Counted from the stretch's first letter, positions 45,012 through 58,944 are shown. The stretch is DNA of 64,000 nucleotides from Salvelinus alpinus (GCF_045679555.1 NC_092122.1:9977602-10041601); one strand, 5' to 3'. Numbers and translations are program-made. Notes: generated by a model not told the origin, from the letters alone.

Positions 45012-47657
45012 GTGAGACTGTTGCCAGATGTTTGACGTCAAACTAACGTTAGGCTAGATTTTCAATGGCCATTTATTAGTACAGACAAAATACCATAGAA
45101 ATAGAATAGGTAGCTAGAACCAACCAACATAGTTCAAACCAGTGCTGGGCTTGGACTGATGGGTGCTGGTACTTATTTTTGAGTGCAGGTACTGTTTATG
45201 TTTAGGTGAACTCTGCAATACTTTTATGCTAATATTCTATAAGACGTGCAGGAACTCCAGCAGTAGAACATTTGAGGTTCCAGAATTCCGTTCTGGTGAG
45301 CTTCTGCCCAAGTCAAGCACTAGTAACCATAGAAATATAATTACTATAAAGAATTTAACAATATTAATAATGTATTATCTTTTGTAAAGCACTTTTTACT
45401 ATACACTTTTAGATTATTCTTGTATAAAATAAATAAACTTGATAATATAAAGAACAGAAATGTTAAAATAAAATATAACCATATCATGAAAGCAATAATT
45501 AGATAGGAGGAAGGGTAAGCCAGCCCATAGAGATTAGTCTTAAAGGCCTGCTTTAAATTCCCCAACATGTTGACCAGTCCTGAGATTGTCAGGGAGTTTC
45601 AAAGGCATAGTGCGTGGGTGGAAAGACCCTTAATTCCCATAATTCTATGGTTCTAACATTGGTTTGCAGTTTTATGCCTATTTCCCGAAAATATATCTGA
45701 ACAATAACTGCAATATGTCTGCATAGTACACAAAAATGTGTCTTTCCTTCTTTGCACATACATTCCATAACAATACCATTCTAGTTTGGCGTCAACATGG
45801 CATCCATCCAAAATTCTAACTCTTAAAAACATAGAAATCCGTTGTATTCTGAGAAACTATAGAAAATAGCTTTGAAATTGAATGTTGCTCCTAATCACAT
45901 TTTATCCTTCAAATGCTTTGTAAACTGGTGTAGACTAACTAGGGCTGTGACGATAATTGAATAAAATAACCGTCAGAACCGTTTAAATAGACCTACATTC
46001 ATTTTAGGATGAACAAAAAAAACTAATGTTATTTCCATGTAGATACATTTGACCTAATAGCAGGAGTTTTCACTAATGATTATAATAAATTGTTTAGCTA
46101 AATTAGTCTATTAAACGTTCTACATCTCCTCCTCTTTCCAACGGTCCTTTGATGTTCCAGCAGCTAATCTGTTAGATGCGCAGGGGGGTGTAGAGCTCTA
46201 TAGGCTATGGTATTTCAGTACATTAATATTTATTTTATCCAATGCACATTTTCATTGCTTGCTAGTAAATAAATAAATTGGTGTTCTTTTAAAAAAAAGG
46301 TTGGATTTGTCTCAGTCAAGGTTGTTCTGGATCTGAGGCCTATAATGCGCTAATGTTGTGTCAAATGGACCATGTGCCAATTCTCTCCAACCTGGCATGG
46401 TATAATTTGATACGGAATCTTTTCTTAATTTATAGACTAATCAACGCTGATCAGGCCCGGTCCTGGATGAATTGCCACCCTCCTATCTCCACAAAGTAGA
46501 ATAGTAGCCTAGGCTATACAGTGTCGGCCCCCAATGCACTTTTATGGATGCCCATGTTGTTAATTAATAACTTCTTAGGGATCAAATCCCTTTAGCGGGA
46601 TCGATTTGACAACATCCGGTGAAATGGCAGAGCGCCAAATTACTATAATTATTATACAAAATACTATAAATATTTAACTTTCATGAAATCACAAGTGTAA
46701 TACATAAAAATAAAGCTTAACTTCTTGTTAATTCATCCACCATGTCAGATTTCAAAAAGACTTTACGGCGAAAGCAAACCATGCGATTATCTGGATAGCG
46801 CACCATCATACAAATGCATGACAAAAAATGTTCAGCTAGGGAGGTGCGGCACGAAAGTCAGAAATAACGATATAATTCATGCCTTACCTTTGAAGATCTT
46901 CTGTTGGCACTCCAATGTCCCAGAAACAACACAAATGGTCCTTTTTGTTTGATATTTGCTTCTTTATATCCCCAAAATATCCATTTATTTGGCGCGTTTG
47001 ATTCATAAAAACTCAGATTCCAACTCGCCCAACATGACTACAAATTATCTAATAAGTTACCTGTAAACTTTGTCCAAACATTTCAAACAACTTTCCTAAT
47101 CCAACTAAAACGTAAATAATCGATCAAATTTAAGACTGAATATACTGTGTTCAATAGCGGATAAAATCAAAGTGGAGAGCTTTTAAGTCACTGCCACTAA
47201 TAAATTGAGCTTCTCAGTCTTTTTTTTCTTTTTTTACATACATTCACATTTTTAATAGTTCCTCACAGTATTTGAAAAATCTTTCCAAACACTCTCCCCC
47301 TTGATAATCATTGTCGCTGATAAATAGGCTATGGTCGTTGATTTGTTTGTATTTTAATGATGGTCAATTTCCACTTCATACAATAGCATAGCTCGTCCCC
47401 TTCATATTTTCCTTGTCAATCCATTATCTTATAGCCTACTTTCAGAAAGCCTAAGGCAGGCCTACTGTAGTTTTATTCAATTTTTTTAACACGTTTTAAG
47501 GAAATTAGTAATATTTGCTCTTGTCTGGCATATGCTGTTGTCTTTTATTGACGGGTGCTTTTACAGGGATGTGCATGTGAGTTCACTGACTCCTATAGGC
47601 TACTTTCTGAATGGACATATAGGCCTGTCTGGACTCCATCTCTTTATTAATATAGGC
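45012..47657. other. cradd intron 1, first part
   Basis: 45012-45940 unique. At about 45946 a TAGGGCTGTGACG end resembles the hAT element at 60290 but I found no matching right end. 46556-47200 is an interspersed repeat of unknown class (TTAGCGGGATCGATTTGACA near its start). The rest is AT-rich without signal. Confidence 0.5.
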
Positions 47658-47880
47658 CTATAGAGTGGCACAGCGGTCTAAGGCACTGCATCTCAGTGCT
47701 AGAGACGACACTACAGACACCCTGGTTCGATTCCAGGTTTTATCACAATCGGCCGTGATTGGGTGTCCCATAGGCGGCAAACACTTGTCCCAGTGTCGTC
47801 TGGATTTGGCCGGTGTAGTCCGTCAATGTAAATAAGAATTTATTAATTGACTTACCTAGTTTAAATAAAAGTTACATTTA
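47658..47880 (+). mobile_element. tRNA-derived SINE
   Basis: Head GAGTGGCACAGCGGTCTAAG, B box GGTTCGATTCC near 47723, then the CAATGTAAATAAGAATTTAT tail. Same family as 10004-10229 (-). Confidence 0.8.
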
Positions 47881-48372
47881 AAAATGTAAATAACAATCAA
47901 ATGCTCCTGTCATGATTTTAATCTTGTAAAAATCAGATTTTCAGTAGCTTAGGCTATATTATTTCTCTCATTACGGCGTCCTCTTTGAAGAACATATGCC
48001 AATGCCACGGCCTTCGAATGACCACAGGATCAGGGTTTGTGACATTATGCTAATAGTTCTGCAGAAGTGGGAGAGAATCCATCAGACTTGGTTTGAATGA
48101 AATAGGACTGTTTATAAAAAAAATATATATATAAAAAAAAAAAAAAAGGATTTGCAGAAAAGTTGACACGGTAAATGCGACATCCTCTCCAACCTGGCAT
48201 TTCTTAATTTGTTGATTAATATTTATACGTAATAACATGAATGATAATAACGAAGTGTAATGGCTTGTTTCAATAGGTTTTATTAAGACACATATCCATG
48301 TAAACAAGTGTGCAAACAGAATTGTGATCTCCCTTTTTTGAAACCCCCCTCATGAACTGTTATGACGATGTA
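47881..48372. other. cradd intron, nothing recognised
   Basis: AT-rich sequence with an A-rich run near 48117-48148. Confidence 0.5.
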
Positions 48373-48563
48373 CAGTCGTGGCCAAAAGTTTTGAGAATGA
48401 CACAAATATAAATTTTCACAAAGTCTGCTGCCTCAGTGTCTTTAGATATTTTTGTCAGATGTTACTATGGAATACCGAAGTATAACTACAAGCATTTCAT
48501 AACTGTCAACGGCTTTTATTGACAATTACATGAAGTTGATGCAAAGAGTCAATATTTGCAGTG

Positions 48564-49564
48564 TTAACCCTTCTTTTTCAAGACCTCTGCAATCCACCCT
48601 GGCATGCTGTCAATTAACTTCTGGGCCACATCCTGACTGATGGCAGCCCATTCTTGCATAATCAATGCTTGGCGTTTGTCAGAATTTGTAGGTTTTTGTT
48701 TGACCACCTGCCTCTTGAGGATTGCCCACAAGTTCTCAATGGGATTAAGGTCTGGGGAGTTTCCTGGCCATGGACCCAAAATATTGATGTTTTGTTACCC
48801 GAGCAACTTAGTTATCACTATTCCCTTATGGCAAGGCGCTCCATCATGCTGGACAAGGCATTGTTCGTCACCAAACTGTTCCTGGATGGTTGGGAGAAGT
48901 TGCTCTCGGAGGATGTGTTGGTACCATTCTTTATTCATGGCTGTGTTCTTAGGCAAAATTGTGAGTGAGCCCACTCCCTTGGCTGAGAAGCAACCCCACA
49001 CATGAATGGTCTCAGGATGCTTTACTGTTGGCATGACACAGGACTGATGGTAGCGCCACCTTGTCTTCTCCGGACAAGCTTTTTTCCAGATGCACCAAAC
49101 AATCGGAAAGGGGATTCATCAGAGAAAATGACTTTACCCCAGTCCTCAGCAGTCCAATCCCTGTACCTTTTGCAGAATATCAGTCTGTCCCTGATGTTTT
49201 TCCTGGAGAGAAGTGGCTTCTTTCCTGCCCTTCTTGACACCAGGCCTTCCTCCAAAAGTCTTCGCCTCACTGTGCGTGCAGATGCACTCAAACCTGCCTG
49301 CTGCCATTCCTGAGCAAGCTCTGTACTGGTGGTGCCCCGATCCCGCAGCTGAATTAACTTTAGGAGACGGTCCTGGCACTTGCTGGACTTTCTTGGGCGC
49401 CCTGAAGCCTTCTTCACAACAATTGAACCGCTCTCCTTGAAGTTCTTGATGATTCGATAAATGGTTGATTTAGGTGCAATCTTACTGGCAGCAATATCCT
49501 TGCCTGTGAAGCCCTTTTTGTGCAAAGCAATGATGACGGCACGTGTTTCCTTGCAGGTAACCAT
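48564..49564 (-). pseudogene. Tc1-like transposase, two frame breaks
   Basis: From ATG 49564 (MVTCKETRAV): paired-type DNA-binding region, RPRKSSKCQD linker, then FSDESPFRLF with the first catalytic Asp. The frame shifts near 49030 to HPETIHVWGCFSAKG and QHDGAPCHKG (second Asp). It breaks again near 48780, before [13 protein letters not shown] (catalytic Glu), ending at 48564. All three catalytic residues are still encoded, but in three separate frames. Confidence 0.85.
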
Positions 49565-49850
49565 GGCTGACAGAGGAAGAATAATGATTCCAAGCACCAC
49601 CCACCTTTTGAAGCTTCCAGTCTGTTATTCGAACTCAATCAGCTTGACAGAGTGATCTCCAGCCTTGTCCTCGTCAACACTCACACCTCTGTTAACGAGA
49701 GAATCACTGACATGATGTCAGCTGGCCCTTTTGTGGCAGGGCTGAAATGCAGTGGAAATGTTTTGGGGGATTCAGTTCATGGGCATGGCAAAGAGGGACT
49801 TTGCAATTAATTGCAATTCATCTGATCACTCTTCATAACATTCTGGAGTA

Positions 49851-50274
49851 CAGTAATCCCTCGTTTATCGCGGGGGTTACGTTCCGAAAATGACCCGCGA
49901 TAAGTGAAATCCGCGAAATAGAAAACTTTTTTTTTTTTTACAATTAGCAACTATTACATGTATACAAATACAGTGACTCACGTGTAGGCCGTTTCGTCGA
50001 CATTATGGGTTTAGGAGATGTTCGAAATTACAAGATAATTTGGCCAACTTAATGTAAATTTGCCAAGCTGTTTTATGTACGTACACATAACTGCACGAGA
50101 CGACAAAATGATAGCACAATTCGTAGCATGTTTTGATACAAGAAGCGGGAGTGAGTTTTTAGCGAATCAGAATGCAGAGCACAATGCACCAAAAAAAAAA
50201 AAAAAATGCATTATGAAAATCCGCGAAATAGCGAATCCGCGATAAGTGAACCGCGAAGTGGCGAGGGATCACTG
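49851..50274. mobile_element. pogo/Tigger-like MITE nested in the Tc1 element
   Basis: Ends CAGTAATCCCTCG and, reversed, CAGTGATCCCTCG, with TA on both sides (49849-49850, 50275-50276). Long CG-rich subterminal repeats (TCCGCGAAATAG, CGCGATAAGTG) occur at both ends. 424 bp, non-coding. Confidence 0.8.
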
Positions 50275-50482
50275 TATATGCAAATTGCCGTCATACAAAC
50301 TGAGGCAGCAGACTTTGTGAAAATTAATATTTGTGAAAATTAATATTTGTGTCATTCTCAACTTTTGGCCACGACTGTACATTGGCCTGGACAATTACCT
50401 TAACCTCAAATTCCAAGACTGTCACGGCCCAATGACTAATAATGAAATGCTTAGTTCTACTCAACAATGCAGATATATGCAT

Positions 50483-51091
50483 TAACTCAGCAAAAAAAGA
50501 AACTTCCTCACTGTCAACTACGTTTATTTTCAGAAAACTGTCTGAGCACTGATGGAGGGATTGTGCGTTCCTGGTGTAACTCGGGCAGTTGTTGTTGCCA
50601 TCCTGTACCTGTCCCACAGGTGTAATGTTAGGATGTACCAATCCTGTGCAGGTGTTACACGTGATCTGCCACTGCGAGGACGATCAGCTGTCCGTCCTGT
50701 AGCGCTGTCTTAAGCGTCTCACAGTACGGACATTGCAATTTATTGCTGCAGTCCTCATGCCTTCTTGCAGCATGGATAAGGCACGTTCACACAGATGAGC
50801 AGGGACCCTAGGCATCTTTCTTTTGGTGTTTTTCAGTCAGTAGAAAGGCATCTTTAGTGTCCTAAGTTTTCATAACTGTGACCCTAATTGCCTACCGTCT
50901 GTAAGCTGTTAATGTCTTAACGACCGTTCCACAGTTGCATATTCATTAATTGTTTATGGGTCATTGAACAAGCATGGGAAACAGTGTTTAAACCCTTTAC
51001 AATGAAGATCTGTGAAGTTATTTGGATTTTTACTAGTTAACTTTGAAAGACAGGATCCTGAAAAAGGGACGTTTCTTTTTTGCTGAGTTTA
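50483..51091. mobile_element. Non-autonomous Tc1/mariner-type element
   Basis: Inverted ends AACTCAGCAAAAAAAGAAAC with TA at both borders. 609 bp without a transposase frame. Confidence 0.75.
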
Positions 51092-51097
51092 TAACTA

Positions 51098-51709
51098 TAC
51101 AGAACAAAATTATAAATGCAACATGTAAAGTGTTGGTTCAATGTTTCATGAGCTGAAATTAAAGATCCCAGAAATTCTCCATACGCACAAAAAGCTTATT
51201 TCTCTAAAATATTGTGCACAAACTTGTTTACTGTTAGTGAGCATTTCTCCTTTGCCAAGATAATCCATCCACCTGACAGGTGTGACATCATGAAGTTGAA
51301 TAAACAGCACGATCGTTACACCGGTGCACCTTGTGCTGGAGACAGTAAAAGGCCACTCTAAAATGTGCAGTTTTGTCACACAATACATTGCCACAGATGT
51401 CTTAAGTTTTGAGGGAGTGTGAAATTGGCACCCTGACTGCAAGAATCTCCAGAGCTGTGGCCAGAATTTTATGTCCATTTCTCTACCATAAGCTGCTTCC
51501 AACGTTGTTTTAGAGAATTTCGCAGTACGTTCAACCGGCCTTACAACCGCAGACTCCCAAGTGGGTGGTCTGCGGCCCTGCCTGGTCATGTGAAATCCAT
51601 AGATTAGGGCCTAATGAATTTATTTCAATTGACTGATTTCCTTGTATGAACTGTAACTCAGTAAAATTGTTGAAATTGTTGCATGTTGCGTTTATTTTTG
51701 TTCAGTGTA
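51098..51709. mobile_element. Non-autonomous Tc1/mariner-type element
   Basis: Ends CAGAACAAAATTATAAATGC and, reversed, CACTGAACAAAAATAAACGC, with GCAACATG conserved at both. Same family as the fragment at 35586-35757. It starts only a few bases after the preceding element. Open frames inside are not transposase-like. Confidence 0.75.
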
Positions 51710-51822
51710 GTAATAAAGTGACAGATAATAAAGGGCCATACGCAGTGCAGGTCAAAAAGGGAAATGAATGAAATAATAATATACATATTTACAACTGTAA
51801 CAATGATAAATGTCTGAAGGGG

Positions 51823-52190
51823 GGTAGAATATCCATAGGGGGAGCAGCAGGTGGGTAGAAGGTCCATGGGGGGAGCAGCAGGTGGGTAGAAGGTCCATGG
51901 GGAGAGCAGCAGGTGGGTAGAAGGTCCATGGGGGGAGCAGCAGGTGGGTAGAAGGTCCATAGGGGGAGCAGCAGGGGGTAGAAGGTCCATGGGGGGAGCA
52001 GCAGGGGGTAGAAGGTCCATGGGGGGAGCAGCAGGTGGGTAGAAGGTCCATAGGGGGAGCAGCAGGGGGTAGAAGGTCCATGGGGGGGAGCAGCAGGTGG
52101 GTAGAAGGTCTATGGGGGGAGCAGCAGGTGGGTAGAAGGTCCATGGGGGGAGCAGCAGGTGGGTAGAAGGTCCATGGGGGGAGCAGCAAA
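51823..52190. repeat. Minisatellite, 12 copies of a 31-bp unit
   Basis: Unit GTAGAAGGTCCATGGGGGGA plus GCAGCAGGTGG. Three copies are 2-3 bp shorter (GCAGCAGGGG ending), and there are point variants. It replaces LINE sequence at its right side, where the LINE at 52191 begins. Long open frames on the minus strand here only reflect the repeat. Confidence 0.95.
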
Positions 52191-53440
52191 AATGTGAGGA
52201 CATTTGCCAGCTGGTCAGTGCATGCTATGAGAATGCGTCCTAGTAATTATTCTGGCCCTGCCGCCTTGTGAATGTTAACCCATTTAAATGTCTTACTCAC
52301 GTCGACCACGGAGAGCGTGATCTCAGTCATCCGGAACGGCTGGTGCTCTCATGCATGGTTCAGTGTTGCTTGTCTCGATGCAAGCATAGAAGGCATTTAG
52401 CTTGTCTGGTAGGCTTGTGTCACTGGGCAGCTCGCGGGTGAGTTTCCATTTGTAATCTGTGATAGTTTGCAAGGCCTGCAACATCTGACAAGCATCAGAG
52501 CCCGTGTAGTAGAATTCAATCTTAGTCCTGTGTTGACGCTTTGCCTGTTTGATGGTTCGTTGGAGGGCGTAACGGAATTTCTTGTAAGCGTCCAGATTTG
52601 TGTCCTCCTTGAAAGCGGCAGCTCTAGCCTTTAGCTCAGTGCGGATGTTGCCTGTAATCCATGGTTTCTGGTTCGATATGGACATATGGTCATGACCATA
52701 TGTCCATATCGAACCAGAAACCATGGATTACAGGCAACATCCGCACTGAGCTAAAGGCTAGAGCTGCCGCTTTCAAGGAGGACACAAATCTGGACGCTTA
52801 CAAGAAACATTGTCGTTGTCGATGCACTTATTAATGAAGCTAGTGACTGCTGTGATAAACTCCTCAATGCTATCAGATAAATCCCGGAACATATTCCAGG
52901 CTGTGCTAGAAAAACATTCCTGTAGCTTAGCATCCGCTTCATCTGACCACTTCCGTATTGAGCATGTCACTGGTCCTTACAGTTTGAGTTTTTGGTTGTA
53001 AACAGGAATTAGGAGCATAGAGTTATGGTCAAATTTGCCAAATGGATAGCTTTGTTTGTGTTTCTGTGTGTAGATTAAAGGTGGTCTAGAGTTTTTTTTT
53101 TTTTTGTGTGTGTTTTTTTTCTCGCCTCTAGTTGCAAAGGTGACCGGCTGGTAGAAATTAGGTAAGATGGATTTCGGTTTTCACTGGTGACTAGGCGCGC
53201 CGCCTCTGGATGAGCATTATCTTGTTTGCTTATGGCCCTATACAGCTCGTTGAGTGTAGTCTTAGTGCCAGCATCGGCTTGTGGTGGTAAAATGACAGCT
53301 AGGAAAAATAGATAAACTCTCTTTGTAAATAGTATGTTCTACAGCTTATCATGAAGTATTCTAACTCAGGCGAGCAGAACCTCGAGACTTCCACTAATTG
53401 GAATTCTGCGTGACACCACATTTCTTCTATTATAAACGCG
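52191..53440 (-). mobile_element. L2-group LINE fragment, interrupted by an inverted duplication
   Basis: Reversed, 53030-52985 gives PFGKFDHNSMLLIP; 52970-52810 gives RKWSDEADAKLQ and NKCIDNDN. 52680-52323 gives NQKPWITGNIRTELKARAAA onward; 52270-52195 gives the start of reverse transcriptase. So the linker and early RT of the LINE are present in order. The far part (53100-53440) resembles no coding block; it may be further 5' LINE sequence or another repeat. Confidence 0.75.
52578..52807. repeat. Perfect 230-bp palindrome
   Basis: Arms of 115 bp (52578-52692 and 52693-52807) are exact reverse complements with no spacer. I checked base by base, including the centre GACATATGGTCATGACCATA. The arm outside the centre is LINE sequence, so the right arm is a reversed extra copy of the left. 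Confidence 0.95.
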
Positions 53441-54027
53441 ATAGACAGCACAGGCACAATGGCAGCACATTAAATGACGCTTATAGAGTGGACTACTACT
53501 CTGTTCTAAAGCCATCCTAGATTGTCCACATGGCAACAGCATCACAACCTTAAAAGGTTGGCTCCAGAAATACGGCACAAACATCGTCTTTGGCACTTGG
53601 TCAAGACGTGTAAACATCTCATTCTGGTGGATGTTTACTCTAGCTCTGTTTTGTTAAATCGATTCTCATGTTTTTCTCTTGCATGCAACTTTTTGTGAAT
53701 AAAAGGTCAGTAAACTCACTATAAAACCATCCTGGAGGTCACTGGCATCCGTGTCCTTATCTGAAGGCCGCTAATATGACCAAAACGCCATGGTTTCATT
53801 CAGTAAAATGTTTTTTTTAAATGTATGGTAGTTGGTATCACCAACTATCATGATTTATAAAAAATAAAAAAATCCCAAATTCTATTAATGGAATTTAACT
53901 ACGTGGTTTCCAGTAGCAGCTAGCTACTGCCAAGAATAACGTTAGTATGTTAGTTGACTGTGTTGTAATGCCTGCAGACTTGTGACCCAATCAGTAATGA
54001 GGATCAGAGGACTGAGGGCCACTACTA
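53441..54027. other. cradd intron, nothing recognised
   Basis: No coding exon or named repeat. Confidence 0.5.
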
Positions 54028-54035
54028 CTTTTGTA

Positions 54036-55169
54036 TAGGGCTGGGTGACATCTAATTAATTAAATTAATGTTTTAGCGCAATGTTCCAATTGTGTCACAA
54101 GAATCTGTTTGTTTTTGAGTTTTCTGTGTCTTTTTGGTCTAGTCTCCTTTAATCCTTCTGTGCTGTGTGCACTGTGTACCTTCCCACTCTCACAGACACC
54201 AAGCCCCTGCCACTTGCAACAAATGCGAAAGATAACTAATTCCTCTCTCACGACATGCAGTTTAAACTCGCTATTAGCATTTGAGGTTTGGTCCAACAGA
54301 ATCGGTCATATTGACACCAAAACGCTCAGACATTATTTTACTGTAATAGATGACCTTTCTAACAATACATTTTTTATGTCTCAACTACCAAAATGTAGAA
54401 CAGAGCAGACCCTACTAAAATGAGAATATCAATGAGCATGTTTTGGGAAATGTATGTTCAGTTTCTGCCGCGTGTGATATTGTGGTGCCATGTACCGCTA
54501 GGAGCTTTTTAGCCACATACACTAGACAGCTAGCACACAAAAGTATGTGTTTTTATGAATGTGCAATGAGCAAAATACACATAAGGAATTGGCAACTCAT
54601 TCTCATTCTGAGAAATAAGTATGTTCTTATCCCAGTAAGACACTTGATTTCAACATCTAAACAAAATGAACAGGCTGTTGTTCAAACAGTTAGAGACGGA
54701 CCAGAGGGTGTGTTCATAACACTTCAACTGTTCTACCTTGTTAGCAAGCAAACATATCCAAGTTGCCTAGACTTGACATATGAAGCACATGGGCTTGTGC
54801 TTGGGAGAGTGTTAATTTTCTATAATGCCTGCTACAATAAATGTGCATGGTTCTGGTTAAATTTGTTACAAAAAAAATGCATTTTCATGAAAGTCAGAAA
54901 AATAAGCAGGTTAAACTCTTTTGTTAAAATATTAAAATGATTAGTGGGTCTTATGGTTGTGGAAGGCTTATAGTTAGCCTAGGTATACTTTCACATACAC
55001 TGAATTAATTTGATTATTCCTGACAGTTTGAAATAGTGTTTTTATCTTTAATTGTGCATCAAAGCTTATTTAGCGAACATTTACAAAATCGACATATGCA
55101 GTAAATCGTGAATCGGCCATAATAAAATAAAAATGGACAAGATTTTTTGGGCCATATCGCCCAGCTATA
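54036..55169. mobile_element. hAT-type non-autonomous element
   Basis: CTTTTGTA lies on both sides (54028-54035, 55170-55177). Ends TAGGGCTGGGTGACAT and, reversed, TATAGCTGGGCGATATGG, matching after a small gap. Open frames of 100-165 codons inside (54109, 54443) do not look like hAT transposase. Confidence 0.7.
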
Positions 55170-55177
55170 CTTTTGTA

Positions 55178-55994
55178 TGAATTGTTTGGACAAAACACAT
55201 GATTTGTAGCTTTTTCTTTGGTACATACTAAACATTTAGACATTTCAACATGTGATGGTGTGGAACACATGTAGGCCTAACCATATACATTATAACTGGA
55301 AGCCTTCATTTTTATTGTGAATGTACAGTATCTGTGCAGAAAAGGGAAGATGGCAAGGAAAAAGTCTGTTTTTGGGACTGTGTAGGGCGTGATTGTGTCG
55401 AGTTTCTCGCAGGCCTGGTTTCCCTGAAAGCTGTTTTCATTTGAAGCCCTAGCACTGAGGTCAGGCACACACTGCATCCTCCTTTCTAGGAAAAATATTT
55501 AATCAAAGCCATTTGTCTTTTCCGTCTCTCGCCCTCCTGTGCTGACCCCCTCCCAACTTTTCAGATTGTAATAAATAGACGTGGGGGGGATGGACAGGGA
55601 GGGGGAAGAAAGAGAAAAGAAGCTGCTCAGATTTCCTAGAAGCAGCAGCACAGAGAACTGAGTGCAAGTAGAGCGTTTCAGGTGGAGGAGAGAACGAGAG
55701 CCTTCACTTTCTAAAGGCTTTTATTCTACCTGATTGAACACAGTGGGGAGAGTCTGGCGTTCTGAAAAGGATCATTTAGCCTGAAAAGGATTTCGTGCAT
55801 TGTATACAGGCCTCTCTCACTGAATCATTTGGCCTAATTCACATAAATGTATGGATGAGCTCTGCGTTTATCCCCAGCTTCCCCCGCTCCTGTTATGATG
55901 GCAACAGGGGACATTGGTGGGTTGCCTTGGAAACCATGATGGTATTATCTGTTTTTCAATAACCCTTACCTTGTCTCTGCTTCACTCGCTGCCC

Positions 55995-56048
<54 letters not shown>

Positions 56049-56277
56049 GTTGTATTAAATAAATGTTATTGCCATCAGTGTATTTGTTTGGAACACATGC
56101 TGTCACTACCTGTTCCCTCCTGCTCCTCTGCTGATGCAGAGTGACACAGAAGACATGCATCCCTCTATCAGCTCTCAGGTTACCATGGTCTCTGGTCTCC
56201 ACCAGTAAGGGATTCCTGTAAGCACCTGATTGGATAGATGCTGGTACTATATGTCCTCTCATCATAACTTAACATGT
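55178..56277. other. cradd intron, unique, with CA microsatellite
   Basis: A pure CA run of about 24 units at 55998-56046. The rest shows no exon or repeat I can name. Confidence 0.6.
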
Positions 56278-56285
56278 CGTTAGAG

Positions 56286-56464
56286 CAGAAGTGGGCAATT
56301 CCAGTCCTCGAGGGCCTGATTGGTGTCACCGTTCTGCCCCAGCTAACACACCTGACTCCAATCACCTAATCATGATCTTCAGTTTAGAATGCATTTTGAT
56401 GAATCAGCTGTGTCTGCTAGGGATGGAGAAAAAGTGTGACACCAATCAGGGTTGCCCACCCCTG
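56286..56464. mobile_element. hAT-type MITE, 179 bp
   Basis: Ends CAGAAGTGGGCAATTCC and, reversed, CAGGGGTGGGCAACCC. Target duplication CGTTAGAG / CATTAGAG (7 of 8). The interior folds back on itself (GGCCTGATTGGTGTCAC and GTGACACCAATCAGG). Confidence 0.8.
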
Positions 56465-57299
56465 CATTAGAGCTTTACCTCTTCCTGCACTGCCTGCTAA
56501 GAGCCAATGCTGTGTAGGTTTTCTCTTACACAGAACAGTGTGTGACAGGAGAATTAGACTAGCTGTCTACCAGGGTTTCCATTAGGAAAATTTGGTGCCG
56601 GACAACCTGACCGGCAAGATTTTTAATTTACCAGACATTTGAGAAATTTACCGCACGTCCCATAAGTTTACCGGACATCCATATGTATTGGGGGCGTAAT
56701 GCATTAGGGCGTTCAGACAAGGTGCTCAAAATAGTTTTTTTTGTTTATTGTAATTCATAACAGAATAGAAATGAGCCTGTAAATAGAAATGTGCATCTTC
56801 ATCTCTGCTATAAATCAAATGAATATCATTAAAAAAAATAAAAAAACATTTAGCCTAGAAGAACAAGTCACCTACACCGTAATAAAACACAACTTCAAAG
56901 TATAATATAACTTTCGAAAGACCTGTCTTGATGGCTATTTGCATTAACATTTTAATTAATAAATACCAAAACACAGCTGTTTTCAAATACAATCTAGGCC
57001 TCTCATTTAATTTAGCATGAACATTTTTTAATTAGGCCTTATCAACAAAGTGAAGAAATTATAAAACCGGCAATCATTGAGAGCTTACTTTACAATGCTC
57101 TTGTGAAATGAGGCCCGCGCCATGCATTTATGAAAGCACTTGTTTCCAAAGCTCAAATGATCTCTCTTTTTACAGTGCTTCTGGATGATGTTAAATGTTT
57201 ATTGTAATTTGAAATGTCGTGACTTGTCATGTGTGACATGCTCTTTCCATGACGTAGACAGACCAGGTGAAAGCTATGATCCCTTATTGATATCACTTG

Positions 57300-57600
57300 T
57301 TAAACCCACTTCAATCAGTGTTGAAGAGGAGACAGGTTAAAGAAGTATTTTTTTTAAGCCTTGGGACAATTGAGGCATGGATTGTGTGTGTGCGCCATTC
57401 AGAGGGTAAATGGGCAAGACAAAATATGTATGTGCTTTTGAATGAGGTATGGTACGCTGATAGGTTTTTCCCCGCTCAACGGTTTACCATGTGCATCAAG
57501 AATGATCCACCAGTCAACTTGACACAACTGTGGGAAGCATTGGAGTCAACATGGGCCAGCATCCCTGTGGAACGCCTTTGACACCTTGGTCCTAATGTTT
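57300..57600 (+). mobile_element. Tc1-like fragment
   Basis: Resembles pieces of a Tc1 transposase gene: GCGCCATTCAGAGGGTAAAT and, near the 3' side, GCATCCCTGTGGAACGCCTT, which fits the family's C-terminal SIPVERL. The central region is deleted. Confidence 0.5.
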
Positions 57601-57801
57601 GGTGTACTTGGCTTAATGATAACAACTGTTTCCTAATATAGGCAGTTGGCTGCCTAGTGATTGCAACTCTCTGATGTGAATAGTTGGCAACGATGTTTTG
57701 TTACCAAGTGCTACTGAATAAGGTAAACTGGAGTGCACCAATTGCGCATGATACACAACATTATTCTAGTCTATCAATCCATTCCAAATCTTCACACTGT
57801 A

Positions 57802-58944
<1,143 letters not shown>

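Larger units (their letters stand above)
48373..50377 (-). mobile_element. Tc1-like transposon with broken transposase
   Basis: Ends CAGTCGTGGCCAAAAGTTTT (right end reversed CAGTCGTGGCCAAAAGTTGA) with TA on both sides (48371-48372, 50378-50379). The transposase reads right to left. A pogo-like MITE (49851-50274) is inserted between the right end and the transposase start. Confidence 0.9.

Noticed and set aside
51823-52190. Regular array that could suggest a CRISPR
   Set aside because: Head-to-tail units without unique spacers in a vertebrate genome; it is a minisatellite.
51658-52203. 181- and 145-codon proline/leucine-rich frames
   Set aside because: Translations of the 31-bp minisatellite.
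54443-54940. 165-codon open frame in the hAT-type element
   Set aside because: No BED finger or hAT dimerisation motif seen; AT-rich and unlike a transposase.
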